Source: Crocinitomicaceae bacterium (GTDB lineage Bacteria; Bacteroidota; Bacteroidia; Flavobacteriales_D; Sanyastnellaceae). From it: 17,081 nt of DNA. The notes under the pieces are model-generated. The model searched no databases. It saw only the letters and a list, made by a program, of their open reading frames with translations, and was not told the DNA's origin. Of this stretch, positions 1-7,745 are shown one piece after another (position 1 is the stretch's first letter; each line of letters opens with the position of its first letter). The DNA is taken from the NCBI GenBank assembly GCA_020848015.1, contig JADLBA010000096.1:1-17081 (forward strand). The letters are read 5' to 3'. The translations under genes and the position numbers were made by a program.

Positions 1-498
1 GGAATTGCCATCACCAAAATTCCACTCTACACTTTCACCTGGCGATGCGGTACCAATCTCAAAACCAAACTGATTGCATTCGTACTGTACCATTGATATA
101 GCCGAAGGACAAACGGGAACAGGTGGCACACAAAATGAAAACCCTACCTGGCCATTCAGCACGGTATAATTTGCAGGGGAAAGAGTCTGCCCGTTGGCTA
201 CTATGCTAACCACAAAAACAGCAGGATTCGACGGAATATTCTGGGGGGAAATGAGAATTCCATAGCACCCGGGAACAAGGCAGACGTTGTGTTCATAATA
301 GGGATCATTCATTGAAAACTGGGCCATACCGGTGGTTACCAACGATTGATTCTGCGAATACAAACTCCACGAAGCATAAGCTGGCCCTCCCTCACCAAGG
401 TAGCTGCTCATATTGATCGTAGTTTGCACACACTCTTGCGCCGAGGTTGAAACCAGTAATAGTGAGAAAAAAAGAGTAAAAAGAGAAAATCTTTTCAT
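1..498 (-). CDS. Secreted PKD-domain protein, N-terminal part (runs off left edge)
   Basis: An open frame begins at ATG 498 and stays open for 166 codons to the window edge, so the C-terminus is missing. Residues 1-20 form a clear signal peptide: basic MKR, a hydrophobic Phe/Leu stretch, then STSA before QEC, a likely cleavage site. The following ~110 residues resemble a beta-rich module frequent in Bacteroidota extracellular proteins (a W-S-L-Y start, then VCLVPGCY). The last visible residues, EWNFGDGNS, match the core of a PKD fold. The protein is therefore probably exported and surface-bound or released; many such proteins carry a C-terminal type IX secretion signal, but that end lies outside the window. 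It lies 173 bases downstream of nbaC on the same strand, and no convincing terminator separates them. The specific function is unknown. Confidence 0.75.
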   Translation of the reverse strand, partial: MKRFSLFTLFFSLLLVSTSAQECVQTTINMSSYLGEGGPAYASWSLYSQNQSLVTTGMAQFSMNDPYYEHNVCLVPGCYGILISPQNIPSNPAVFVVSIVANGQTLSPANYTVLNGQVGFSFCVPPVPVCPSAISMVQYECNQFGFEIGTASPGESVEWNFGDGNS

Positions 499-671
499 TT
501 GGAAGGAAAAAACAGGTTAATGGTTGGTAAACACCACTGTGTTCCTCCCAAAGTCTATTATTCGTTGGTATTGGTTGCTTTGAAAGAGATAAAATTTCCA
601 GACATAATACAGCAGAAGCAACATCCCCTCCATTTAAATTTAAAAACAGGTGGAAGGGAACAAAACGGAGA

Positions 672-1199
672 TCACACAAAACGGGGGTCGGCCTCCATGA
701 TGTACCCACATTTCTTACATGTACGCATTATTTCTGATTGGTAGAATTCTCTAAAGCGTGGGAGAAAGTCTTTCTCAATATTCTCAAGCTCGAAATAGGT
801 TTCATGCAGAGAATGATTACATTTTTCACAAAACCACAGTAATCCGTCTTTCATCGGGCGGTCATTCCTTTTGACCTCAATTACGAGGCCAACGGTGCCA
901 GCTCCTCTGCGGGGTTGATGTGGAACACCTGCAGGTAGCAGAAACATTTCGCCTTCTTTGATCTCGATATCAACCGCTTTTCCGTCTGTCTGCACACCCA
1001 CCACAATATCACCCTCCAACTGATAAAAAAGCTCTTCGGTCTCGTTATAGTGATAATCCTTGCGAGAGTTTGGGCCACCAACGATCATAACAATGTAATC
1101 ACCTGCATCAGCATACAAATTTTTATTCCCGACCGGAGGTTTCAGAAGGTGGCGGTTTTCAGCAATCCATTTTTTTAGATGAAAGGGTCTGGGAATCAT
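672..1199 (-). CDS. nbaC: 3-hydroxyanthranilate 3,4-dioxygenase
   Basis: This cupin enzyme opens the ring of 3-hydroxyanthranilate to 2-amino-3-carboxymuconate semialdehyde in the cytoplasmic kynurenine pathway, leading to quinolinate and NAD or to catabolism. The 175 residues match the usual bacterial length. Visible key residues are the catalytic Fe(II) ligands His50, Glu56 (in NETEELFYQ) and His94 (in PAGVPHQPRR), the substrate-binding Arg46 and Arg98 region, and a rubredoxin-like second metal site formed by Cys124/Cys127 (CEKC) and Cys161/Cys164 (CKKC). The two CxxC pairs mark the bacterial/fungal form of the enzyme. The gene starts 21 bases after the stop of the GGGP synthase-like gene and is probably cotranscribed with it. 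No other kynurenine-pathway gene is in view. Confidence 0.94.
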   Translation of the reverse strand: MIPRPFHLKKWIAENRHLLKPPVGNKNLYADAGDYIVMIVGGPNSRKDYHYNETEELFYQLEGDIVVGVQTDGKAVDIEIKEGEMFLLPAGVPHQPRRGAGTVGLVIEVKRNDRPMKDGLLWFCEKCNHSLHETYFELENIEKDFLPRFREFYQSEIMRTCKKCGYIMEADPRFV

Positions 1200-1220
1200 A
1201 GTGAGAGAATGATGATTTCT

Positions 1221-1982
1221 TTATCTGATATTCTTTGTTCGTGCAAGATCAAAAACAATTTCAGGGTCTTCTTCGAAGGCTGTACCGACCACAATCAGAT
1301 CAGCTCCGGCATCCCACGCTGCATTTGCATCACTTTCGGTACGAATTCCACCTCCCACAATCAGCGGTACGCTTACTGATTCTCTAACTGCCCGGATCAT
1401 TTCATTGCTTACAGGCCTTTCTGCCCCACTTCCACCATCAAGGTATATGCATGAAAGCCCCAGCATTTCTCCCGCCATTGCCGTCACTGCGGCAATTTCA
1501 GGCTTATTCCAGGGAATGGGAAGTGTATGGCTGATATAGGAAGCAGTGGTAGGCCTCCCGCAATCAATCAGCATATAACCGGTAGAAATTATTTCGATAC
1601 TCCTCTTTTTAAGCATTGGCGCAGCCTGAACGTGTTGGCCGATCAGCAATTCGGGATTTCTCCCTGATATAAGCGACAAAAAAAGGATGGCATCGGCATC
1701 AGTACTAATCTGGGTAAGACTCCCGGGAAAGAGAACAATGGGAGTTGTGCACTCAGACCTCAGCATCTTTAGGCTCTGGTGAAAACTATCCTCCACGATT
1801 AAACTTCCACCAACAAAAATCAAATCGGCCTCGCTATGACCAATCCGGGAAACGCAGTTTCGTATCGCTTCCTCATCCGCAATTTTGTCAGGGTCGAGCA
1901 GTACCGCCAATCCCCTGATTCCTTTTTCTTTAAAGGTTTTGATAGTATGATAAATGCTTCTCACGTTGTCAAAGGTAAGCAC
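1221..1982 (-). CDS. Geranylgeranylglyceryl phosphate synthase-like prenyltransferase
   Basis: This TIM-barrel prenyltransferase joins a polyprenyl diphosphate to sn-glycerol-1-phosphate, the first step of ether lipids in archaea. Bacteroidota carry a known bacterial branch of the family whose cellular role is unclear. The 253 residues show the family motifs in order: LLDPDK (28-33), VGGS (57-60), LFPGS (84-88), SGRNPELLIGQHV (106-118), STGYMLID (133-140), YLDGGSGA (180-187), VGGGIRT (209-215) and VGTAFEED (232-239). The last four form the phosphate- and glycerol-phosphate-binding part. The start is GTG at 1982: an in-frame TAG lies at 2004-2006 and the first internal Met is only at residue 73. 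The length of the prenyl substrate cannot be read reliably. The gene is divergent from ftsZ and lies upstream of nbaC; it may be a two-gene unit with nbaC, though the functions are unrelated. Confidence 0.92.
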   Translation of the reverse strand: MLTFDNVRSIYHTIKTFKEKGIRGLAVLLDPDKIADEEAIRNCVSRIGHSEADLIFVGGSLIVEDSFHQSLKMLRSECTTPIVLFPGSLTQISTDADAILFLSLISGRNPELLIGQHVQAAPMLKKRSIEIISTGYMLIDCGRPTTASYISHTLPIPWNKPEIAAVTAMAGEMLGLSCIYLDGGSGAERPVSNEMIRAVRESVSVPLIVGGGIRTESDANAAWDAGADLIVVGTAFEEDPEIVFDLARTKNIR

Positions 1983-2206
1983 AGATTTACAAAACAGAGG
2001 ATGCTACTGCGTGCTCAGATGGCAATCATCATAGCATTTTTTGGCCATTATTCAAGTGCAGTTTACTAACACAATACCGTTGAATCTTTTGAAAAGTGTG
2101 TTTTGCGGCCATTGCGAAAAAGTCTTTTTTTTAGACCTGCAAAAGAGTGCCCCACGGGCTTTTACTAGTTGATCTGAAACACAGCGCTTAACCATTCACT
2201 ACACCT
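1983..2206. promoter_or_regulatory. Divergent intergenic region between GGGP synthase gene and ftsZ
   Basis: This 224-base gap must hold the start signals for both divergent genes. I see no full TAnnTTTG box on either strand. Two small features are visible: a T-rich run with GTCT/AGAC flanks around 2123-2138, and a 4-bp hairpin GCCC-CAC-GGGC followed by TTTT about 40 bases before ftsZ. The latter is too weak to call an attenuator. A 22-codon open stretch (2001-2069, plus strand) has no recognisable features. Confidence 0.4.
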
Positions 2207-3853
2207 ATGGAAAATTCATTACGATTTGAACTGCCTAAGGACACTTCCTCAATAATTAAAGTAATCGGTGTAGGAGGCGGAGGCTCCAATGCTGTCAATT
2301 ATATGTATGAGCAAGGGATCAAAGGAGTGGACTTCATTGTCTGCAACACCGATGCCCAGGATTTGGACAAAAGTCCGGTGCCAATAAAGGTGCAATTGGG
2401 ATCTACCCTGACTGCTGGACGTGGTGCGGGGAGCATTCCGGAAGTCGGGAAAAATTCAGCTATTGAAAGCCTTGAAGATATCCGTGCTATTCTCTCCGAA
2501 AGTACCAATATGGTCTTTATCACAGCAGGAATGGGAGGAGGAACAGGTACGGGCGCTGCACCGGTCATTGCACGCATTGCAAAAGAAATGGGAATACTGA
2601 CAGTAGGAATTGTCACCATTCCCTTTGTGTTTGAAGGTCGAAAGCGTTCTATCCAGGCAGATATTGGAATTATAGATATGCGCGACTCTGTGGATACATT
2701 GCTCATTATCCGCAACGACAAACTTCGGGAATTATACGGGAATCTCTCTCTCCGCCAGGCATTCAGCCATGCCGACGAAGTGCTGTGTACTGCAACAAAG
2801 GGAATTGCTGAGGTCATCACACTCACCGGTACGGTGAATGTAGATATGAATGACGTTAAAACAGTAATGCACAACAGCGGTGTAGCTATTATGGGTAGCG
2901 GACGAGCCAGCGGTGAATGCCGAGCCAGCCGGGCAGTACATTCTGCACTAGAGTCCCCACTGCTCAATGACAATGACATTAACGGCGCGAATTTCATCTT
3001 GCTAAATATTACTCACGGCAATCATGAATTGCTGATGGATGAAATTAGTGAAATAACCGATATTATCCAAGAACAGGCCGGCTCTGATGCTGAAGTGATT
3101 TGGGGTTATGGTCAGGATGACAGCCTCGGCGACGACATTTGTGTAACAGTGATCGCCACCGGATTCCAAGCAAAAACTGTCGAAAATATTCTTCCTGTGC
3201 AGAAAGAAGAGCCGAAAAAAATGTGGCTTGAAACCGACACACCTAAAGAAATCGTTCAAAAGGTAGAAAAACCAACATCATCAGTAGAACCGGTAAAAAA
3301 CGAATGGCGCGAAGAAGAACCATTTGTGCTGAATAAAAATGTAGAATTTGAAATCAAGAATCTCATAAACGAAGAAAAGCCTTCTGTTCCTGATCAGCTC
3401 AGTAAGTCCGGCCTTCCCGAAGTATCATCGTTAAAAATCCACCTCAAGGAAGAAATATCTCAGATGGATAACCAAAGTGTTACCCATACTCCTGAAATCG
3501 CACCTGTAGCCGATATTCTTTCTTCTACCTCTGATATTCCTTCTGATCAGTTGAAGATCGGTGAAGATAAGCAGGTAAGTGATCGCCCTGCCCGCACTGA
3601 ACTGCTCGCCCGCAACCGCGAACGCGAAGGACGCATCCGCGAGTTTACCCAAAAACTGAAAACTCCCGGAGGTCTGAATGACCTTGAAAGTGAACCCGCA
3701 TACCTGCGCAGAAAGGTATCACTCGACAATGTCCGTCATAGTAGCGAAAGCAACATTTCTAAATTCGCATTAAATGAAAGTACGGACGAAAGCGGAGAAA
3801 AGAAGTTCGAATTACGCGATAACAATCCCTTTCTTCACGACAACGTGGACTGA
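2207..3853 (+). CDS. ftsZ: Cell division protein FtsZ
   Basis: FtsZ is the tubulin-like GTPase that polymerises into the division ring at mid-cell. The GTPase domain spans about residues 15-320: VIGVGGGGSNAV at 19-30, the tubulin signature GGGTGTG at 110-116, and the T7 synergy loop NVDMND at 211-216, whose Asp213 and Asp216 are the catalytic acids. The protein is 548 residues against 383 in E. coli. The extra length is a tail of about 225 residues rich in Glu, Lys, Ser and Pro, expected to be disordered. The tail ends with a conserved segment (AYLRRKVSLDN near 500) and NNPFLHDNVD at the very C-terminus, typical of Bacteroidota FtsZ and the likely docking site for membrane tethers. The gene stands alone: upstream is a divergent lipid-enzyme gene rather than ftsQ/ftsA, and a terminator follows closely. 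Confidence 0.98.
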   Translation: MENSLRFELPKDTSSIIKVIGVGGGGSNAVNYMYEQGIKGVDFIVCNTDAQDLDKSPVPIKVQLGSTLTAGRGAGSIPEVGKNSAIESLEDIRAILSESTNMVFITAGMGGGTGTGAAPVIARIAKEMGILTVGIVTIPFVFEGRKRSIQADIGIIDMRDSVDTLLIIRNDKLRELYGNLSLRQAFSHADEVLCTATKGIAEVITLTGTVNVDMNDVKTVMHNSGVAIMGSGRASGECRASRAVHSALESPLLNDNDINGANFILLNITHGNHELLMDEISEITDIIQEQAGSDAEVIWGYGQDDSLGDDICVTVIATGFQAKTVENILPVQKEEPKKMWLETDTPKEIVQKVEKPTSSVEPVKNEWREEEPFVLNKNVEFEIKNLINEEKPSVPDQLSKSGLPEVSSLKIHLKEEISQMDNQSVTHTPEIAPVADILSSTSDIPSDQLKIGEDKQVSDRPARTELLARNREREGRIREFTQKLKTPGGLNDLESEPAYLRRKVSLDNVRHSSESNISKFALNESTDESGEKKFELRDNNPFLHDNVD

Positions 3854-3875
3854 TATTTTGATCCCAACACCCTGT

Positions 3876-3911
3876 AAAAAGAGCCGTCAACCTGATGGCT
3901 CTTTTTTTTTT
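3876..3911 (+). terminator. Rho-independent terminator of ftsZ
   Basis: A 10-bp stem (AGAGCCGTCA at 3880-3889 with TGATGGCTCT at 3893-3902, one G-T wobble, loop ACC) is followed by an uninterrupted T run to 3911 and preceded by five A residues. It lies 22 bases after the ftsZ stop. The A/T flanks would also let it work on the minus strand. Confidence 0.9.
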
Positions 3912-4205
3912 CAGAATAATTTTTATCACAAATACGGGGTGTACTTTACCTCATTCCGCCTGTTTATTCGCTTGTCCCGCGAAAAAGAATATTGGACTCC
4001 GGCGTAACACTACTACTGGTATTACTTCCCCATTGATAAATCCGGCCTTCTCCAGATTCTACTCATTGTTTACATTACTCAGCATATACAAGTAAGCGAT
4101 CCTCATCAGTTCTAAGGGACAATGTTTTGATCTCTCCAAAAAATATTTGCGAGATAACTCAATCATTAAATTGAGCAAATTCCACCCCAACCTCACATAA
4201 CATTT
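3912..4205. other. Non-coding gap between ftsZ and glutaminyl cyclase gene
   Basis: About 290 bases between two converging genes with no frame that looks like a protein and no tRNA-like or other known RNA signature. The only structure seen is a small hairpin, CTCAAT at 4158-4163 and ATTGAG at 4170-4175, 31 bases beyond the stop of the minus-strand cyclotransferase gene. It lacks a T run and is at best a weak 3' end. Confidence 0.5.
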
Positions 4206-5252
4206 CTACTTTACATTATAGATTACCTGTGAAAGTGTCTGCCCAACTGCTTTCAATGTCTTTCTGTCAATCACATTTATATTGTCTTTGTGTGTATGAT
4301 GAAACGATCCGAACTGGAAACCGCCAAAACCCATAGTGAGCGTGGATGGCCGCATATCTATAATATCAATAGTACGGTAGCCGGCAATATTCAAAAAAAC
4401 ATGGTCATCAATGATTTCTCCCGTTTCCTGATCCTGAAAATACTCTCCATATCCAATTTTTTGTGCTTTCTTCCAAACCATATTTACCACATCAGGAGCG
4501 CTGTTCATAGATACCCCCTCCTTATTGAAACGGGCATCAGCGGCTCCTACCATATCGAGCAGGATTCCATACATAGGTTGGTATCCGGCCTTGTGCGGGT
4601 TTTTTACCCAATACTGTGAGCCGAGACACCATGTATAGATATCACTCTCTTCATCCTTTTCCCACTCCGGTTTACCCATATCTTCCGCATCAAAAAACAG
4701 CATATCTATTCCAATTTCTAAAGGATTAGAATGGATCATCCTTGCCAGTTCGATCAGAACTCCAACTCCGCTGCCTCCATCATTAGCTCCATCAATTGGC
4801 TTTTTCTGCATATTTTGTGAGGAGTCCTTGTCAGCGTAAGGGCGTGTATCCCAATGTGCCGCGAGAAGGATGCGTTTGGACGCAGAAGGATTGAATTCTG
4901 CGATAATATTCCTCAGCGGTATTTCTTTTCTTTCCCAAGTTCTCGCTGTTCCTTTCTGTTCAATAATCTTTGCTCCGTACTGGCGGAGTTTTTCGACCAT
5001 CCAGTTTCCACAAGATTCATGCGCTCTTGAATTAGGGATTCTCGGACCAAAATCCACCTGAGTTTTCACAAATGAAAAACACGAGTCAGCATTAAATGCG
5101 GGAGCAGGAACATCTGATTGTACTGTGTGTGTAGGCGATTTAGGTGGTGCCGGTTGCGGGCCACATCCGCGGAAAACAAAAAGTGCAACAAAAATAATCA
5201 ACAGCAGAATAGCAATGATGCTAATTCGTCTCGTACTTCCAGTCAGTGCCAT
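4206..5252 (-). CDS. Glutaminyl-peptide cyclotransferase (M28-type glutaminyl cyclase)
   Basis: Type II glutaminyl cyclases convert N-terminal Gln of exported proteins to pyroglutamate, using a single zinc in an M28 aminopeptidase-like fold. The 348 residues closely follow the Porphyromonas gingivalis enzyme as I remember it: VDFGPRIPNS (66-75), AHWDTRPYAD (132-141), GANDGGSGVG (155-164, Asp158 a zinc ligand), FFDAED (186-191, catalytic Glu190 and metal-binding Asp191), WCLGSQYW (208-215) and the late HTHKDN (319-324, His319 a zinc ligand). Residues 10-27 form a membrane segment followed by RGC at 28-30. The lipobox is poor, so either a signal anchor or a lipoprotein is possible; the catalytic part should face the periplasm. 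The start overlaps the end of cysS by 32 bases. A general M28 aminopeptidase is the main alternative. Confidence 0.86.
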   Translation of the reverse strand: MALTGSTRRISIIAILLLIIFVALFVFRGCGPQPAPPKSPTHTVQSDVPAPAFNADSCFSFVKTQVDFGPRIPNSRAHESCGNWMVEKLRQYGAKIIEQKGTARTWERKEIPLRNIIAEFNPSASKRILLAAHWDTRPYADKDSSQNMQKKPIDGANDGGSGVGVLIELARMIHSNPLEIGIDMLFFDAEDMGKPEWEKDEESDIYTWCLGSQYWVKNPHKAGYQPMYGILLDMVGAADARFNKEGVSMNSAPDVVNMVWKKAQKIGYGEYFQDQETGEIIDDHVFLNIAGYRTIDIIDMRPSTLTMGFGGFQFGSFHHTHKDNINVIDRKTLKAVGQTLSQVIYNVK

Positions 5253-6696
5253 CTTTTGAGTCTTTGATTATTATATTCATTTCTGCCAGCTCATTTCTGA
5301 TTTTATCTGAGGCTGCATAATCTTTGTTTTCCTTCGCCTCTCTTCTCAACTTCAGAATGAATTCCATCAGCGATAAAACAAGTTGTGACTGATCCTCTGT
5401 TGCCGTTTCCTTACGAAGACCTATTATATCGAAAACAAAACTGTGAAAAACCTTACTCAATAAATTAATGTCGTTTTCAGTAAGGGGTAATTTTCCCTCT
5501 GCACATGAATTGATGACCCTTACACCATCAAAAAGATGCGAAATCAGAATGGGAGTATTGAGGTCATCATCCATTGCGGAATGACATTTTTCAGTGAATT
5601 CCTTTACATCAAAACCGCTGGTAGCTGAAGGCTTCAGTTGATCAATCAGTGCAATAGCCGTCATCAGTCTTTTATACCCCTTTGCGGCGGCCTGAATTGC
5701 CTCATTGCTGAAATCCAGGGGACTTCGGTAATGAGCCTGCATCATAAAAAAACGCACGACCATTGGGGAATACCCTTTCGTTAGTACCGGATGATCTCCA
5801 CTGAAAAGTTCATGGGGGAGAAATGAATTTCCCAGTGATTTGGACATCTTCTGTCCGTTAACAGTGAGCATATTCGCATGCAGCCAGTACCGTACAGGGC
5901 CATGACCACACGCGGCGGTATTCTGTGCAACTTCCGACTCGTGATGTGGAAATTTCAAATCCATTCCACCTCCATGAATATCAAACACCTCACCGAGATA
6001 CTTAGTGCTCATTGCAGAGCATTCGAGGTGCCAGCCAGGAAACCCCTCGCCCCAAGGTGAGGGCCAGCGCATAATATGCTCAGCAGATGCATTTTTCCAA
6101 AGCGCAAAATCAGCAAAAAATTTCTTCTCATCTTGTCCGTCCAGATCGCGGGTATTTTCGAATAATTCCTCCACATTTCTTCCACTAAGCTCTCCATACT
6201 TATGTTTTTCCAGATAAGCACGTACATCAAAATAAACACTGCCGTTGATTTCATAAGCAAACCCCGCATCGAGGATTTTCTTTACCATCTCAATTTGTTC
6301 AATGATATGCCCTGTAGCTGTCGGCTCAATGCTGGGAGGAAGATTGTTGAACATCTCCATTACCCAATGGAAGTAAACCGTATATTTTTGAACAACCTCC
6401 ATCGGTTCAAGCATTTCAAGTTTTGCCTGAGCACCGATTCTGTCAACTCCTTCATCAAATTCAGTCGTTATGTGCCCTACATCGGTTATATTCCTCACAT
6501 AGCGGACTTTATAGCCGAGGTACTTCAGGTACCTGAACAGCACATCAAATGTCATGAATGTTCTGCTATTGCCTAAATGAACATTGCTGTAAACAGTAGG
6601 GCCACAGACATACAATCCCACAAAGGGAGAACTGATTGCTTCAAATTTTTCTTTTTGCCTGGTAAGGCTGTTATAGAGATACAGGTTATGCTGCAT
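5221..6696 (-). CDS. cysS: Cysteinyl-tRNA synthetase
   Basis: This class I synthetase charges tRNA-Cys in the cytoplasm. The 491 residues carry the HIGH-type motif HLGN (40-43), the KMSKS motif (283-287) and the four zinc ligands Cys31 (in YVCGPTVY), Cys226 (in WHLECSAM), His251 and Glu255 (in FPHHESE). The spacing between the last three matches E. coli CysS. The C-terminal DALR and tRNA-binding part follows from about residue 310 to the end. The gene is preceded by a minus-strand terminator 44 bases upstream, so transcription probably starts in 6697-6740. A TACTTTC element there (6706-6712, minus) is only an imperfect -7 box. The downstream glutaminyl cyclase gene begins inside the last 32 bases, suggesting cotranscription and translational coupling. 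Confidence 0.98.
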   Translation of the reverse strand: MQHNLYLYNSLTRQKEKFEAISSPFVGLYVCGPTVYSNVHLGNSRTFMTFDVLFRYLKYLGYKVRYVRNITDVGHITTEFDEGVDRIGAQAKLEMLEPMEVVQKYTVYFHWVMEMFNNLPPSIEPTATGHIIEQIEMVKKILDAGFAYEINGSVYFDVRAYLEKHKYGELSGRNVEELFENTRDLDGQDEKKFFADFALWKNASAEHIMRWPSPWGEGFPGWHLECSAMSTKYLGEVFDIHGGGMDLKFPHHESEVAQNTAACGHGPVRYWLHANMLTVNGQKMSKSLGNSFLPHELFSGDHPVLTKGYSPMVVRFFMMQAHYRSPLDFSNEAIQAAAKGYKRLMTAIALIDQLKPSATSGFDVKEFTEKCHSAMDDDLNTPILISHLFDGVRVINSCAEGKLPLTENDINLLSKVFHSFVFDIIGLRKETATEDQSQLVLSLMEFILKLRREAKENKDYAASDKIRNELAEMNIIIKDSKDGTDWKYETN

Positions 6697-6740
6697 GAGT
6701 GCAAAGAAAGTACAGGAGGGATAAATATCAGGGAGTTTTC

Positions 6741-6779
6741 AAAAACAAAAAAGCCGCTTCATCATTGGAAACGACTTCT
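6741..6779 (-). terminator. Rho-independent terminator of the MORN-protein gene
   Basis: Read on the minus strand, AAGTCGTTTC (6777-6768) pairs with GAAGCGGCTT (6760-6751) through ten pairs including two wobbles, with loop CAATGAT, followed by a run of T residues. It lies 25 bases after the stop of the MORN-repeat gene and 55 bases before the cysS start, so it separates two transcription units. Confidence 0.82.
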
Positions 6780-6804
6780 TTTGTTGTCGGGTCTGCACTT
6801 TTGG

Positions 6805-7695
6805 TCAGTCTTTTTTCTCGTCAGGGGCGGTTCCTATGTATTTGAAATCCTTGTATATCTCTGTCCTGACTAGTAGTCCGCTTTCATTGTAGCGATACCA
6901 TTTCCCATTGCAGAGTTTCCCATTTTTGAACTCACCTGATTGCGTGATCTGTCCATTGGAATTATACAATATATTAAACCCTGTGGCTCTGAATACTTCC
7001 GCCCTATTAGTCATATCTGCTATTGTCTCGCTTTCTTTTCCAATGCGACTGTCATAAGGATCTGATTTCGGCAAAGAATGTTTTCCTCCCGTTTTAATTT
7101 TTTTTATTCCTCCAGAACCAACAACGCCTTTTACAAATGTCTTTTCTTCTACCAATGCACCGTTCAGGTCATAGCGCTTTGCAACGCCATTTTCAATACC
7201 ATTTTCGACGAAGACTTCCATTGAAATTTTCCCATTTTCATGGAAATATTTCTGTAAACCATTTCTCTTCCCGTTTTCGAGAAAAAGAAACCACTGCTGC
7301 ATATTTCCATTAGTGTAGTACCGCTTGAATTCACCGGTATTTTTGTTGTTGACCCAGATACCCTGCTCTTCCTGCTGCCCGTTTTCGTAAAACAGGCGAT
7401 AGGCTCCGGATGGGCGGCCATTCTCGTAGGTCATTTCACTTCTTAGCTTTCCGCTTGGCCAATATTTTTTCCAAAGACCTTCTTTAATGTCATCCCTGAA
7501 ATTCCCCTCTTCTACTTTTGCTTTTGGGCTGTAGTTGCGATCGCCGGAAGTCTCCCCATAAATAATCCAATATCCCTGACGGCGTCCGCTGGGATCAGTC
7601 TGATTCAATTCTGCCGCCTGAGCAATAACGGAGCCTAAGAGGCTGACTGCAAAAAGTAATAAAAGAGGTGGAAAATATATCGGTCTGAGACTCAT
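6805..7695 (-). CDS. Exported MORN-repeat-variant protein
   Basis: I choose ATG 7695 (296 residues) over the in-frame GTG at 7725, because it directly starts a good signal peptide: MSLRPIYFPP, a Leu-rich core, then VIAQA before AELNQ. The mature part is built of degenerate MORN-like repeats of 20-25 residues with the pattern GxxxxYxxNGxxxxxxxYxNG: for example GLWKKYWPSGKL, GAYRLFYENGQQ, GEFKRYYTNGNM, GLQKYFHENGKI and GVAKRYDLNGAL. A less regular linker then leads to a last pair near GFNILYNSNGQI and GKWYRYNESGLL. Such proteins are common in Bacteroidota and are often labelled YwqK-family antitoxins, without evidence for that role here. It lies 50 bases after the threonine dehydrogenase gene, probably as its operon partner. 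The function is unknown; a periplasmic or surface location is likely. Confidence 0.82.
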   Translation of the reverse strand: MSLRPIYFPPLLLLFAVSLLGSVIAQAAELNQTDPSGRRQGYWIIYGETSGDRNYSPKAKVEEGNFRDDIKEGLWKKYWPSGKLRSEMTYENGRPSGAYRLFYENGQQEEQGIWVNNKNTGEFKRYYTNGNMQQWFLFLENGKRNGLQKYFHENGKISMEVFVENGIENGVAKRYDLNGALVEEKTFVKGVVGSGGIKKIKTGGKHSLPKSDPYDSRIGKESETIADMTNRAEVFRATGFNILYNSNGQITQSGEFKNGKLCNGKWYRYNESGLLVRTEIYKDFKYIGTAPDEKKD

Positions 7696-7745
7696 ATCGT
7701 AAATCCGGTTGGTTGATAATGACACTACCGTTTACGAATAGAACC

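Noticed and set aside
633..644. Palindrome TTTAAATTTAAA between nbaC and the PKD-protein gene
   Set aside because: Low-complexity A/T palindrome in an A/T-rich gap, likely chance; no T run for a terminator and no clear promoter geometry.
2299..2997. 232-codon open frame on the minus strand opposite ftsZ
   Set aside because: It is a shadow of the strongly conserved ftsZ GTPase domain and its translation has no recognisable family features.
6805..7695. Calling the MORN-repeat protein a YwqK-family antitoxin with a toxin partner
   Set aside because: It has an export signal, its neighbours are metabolic genes and no toxin-like gene is adjacent.
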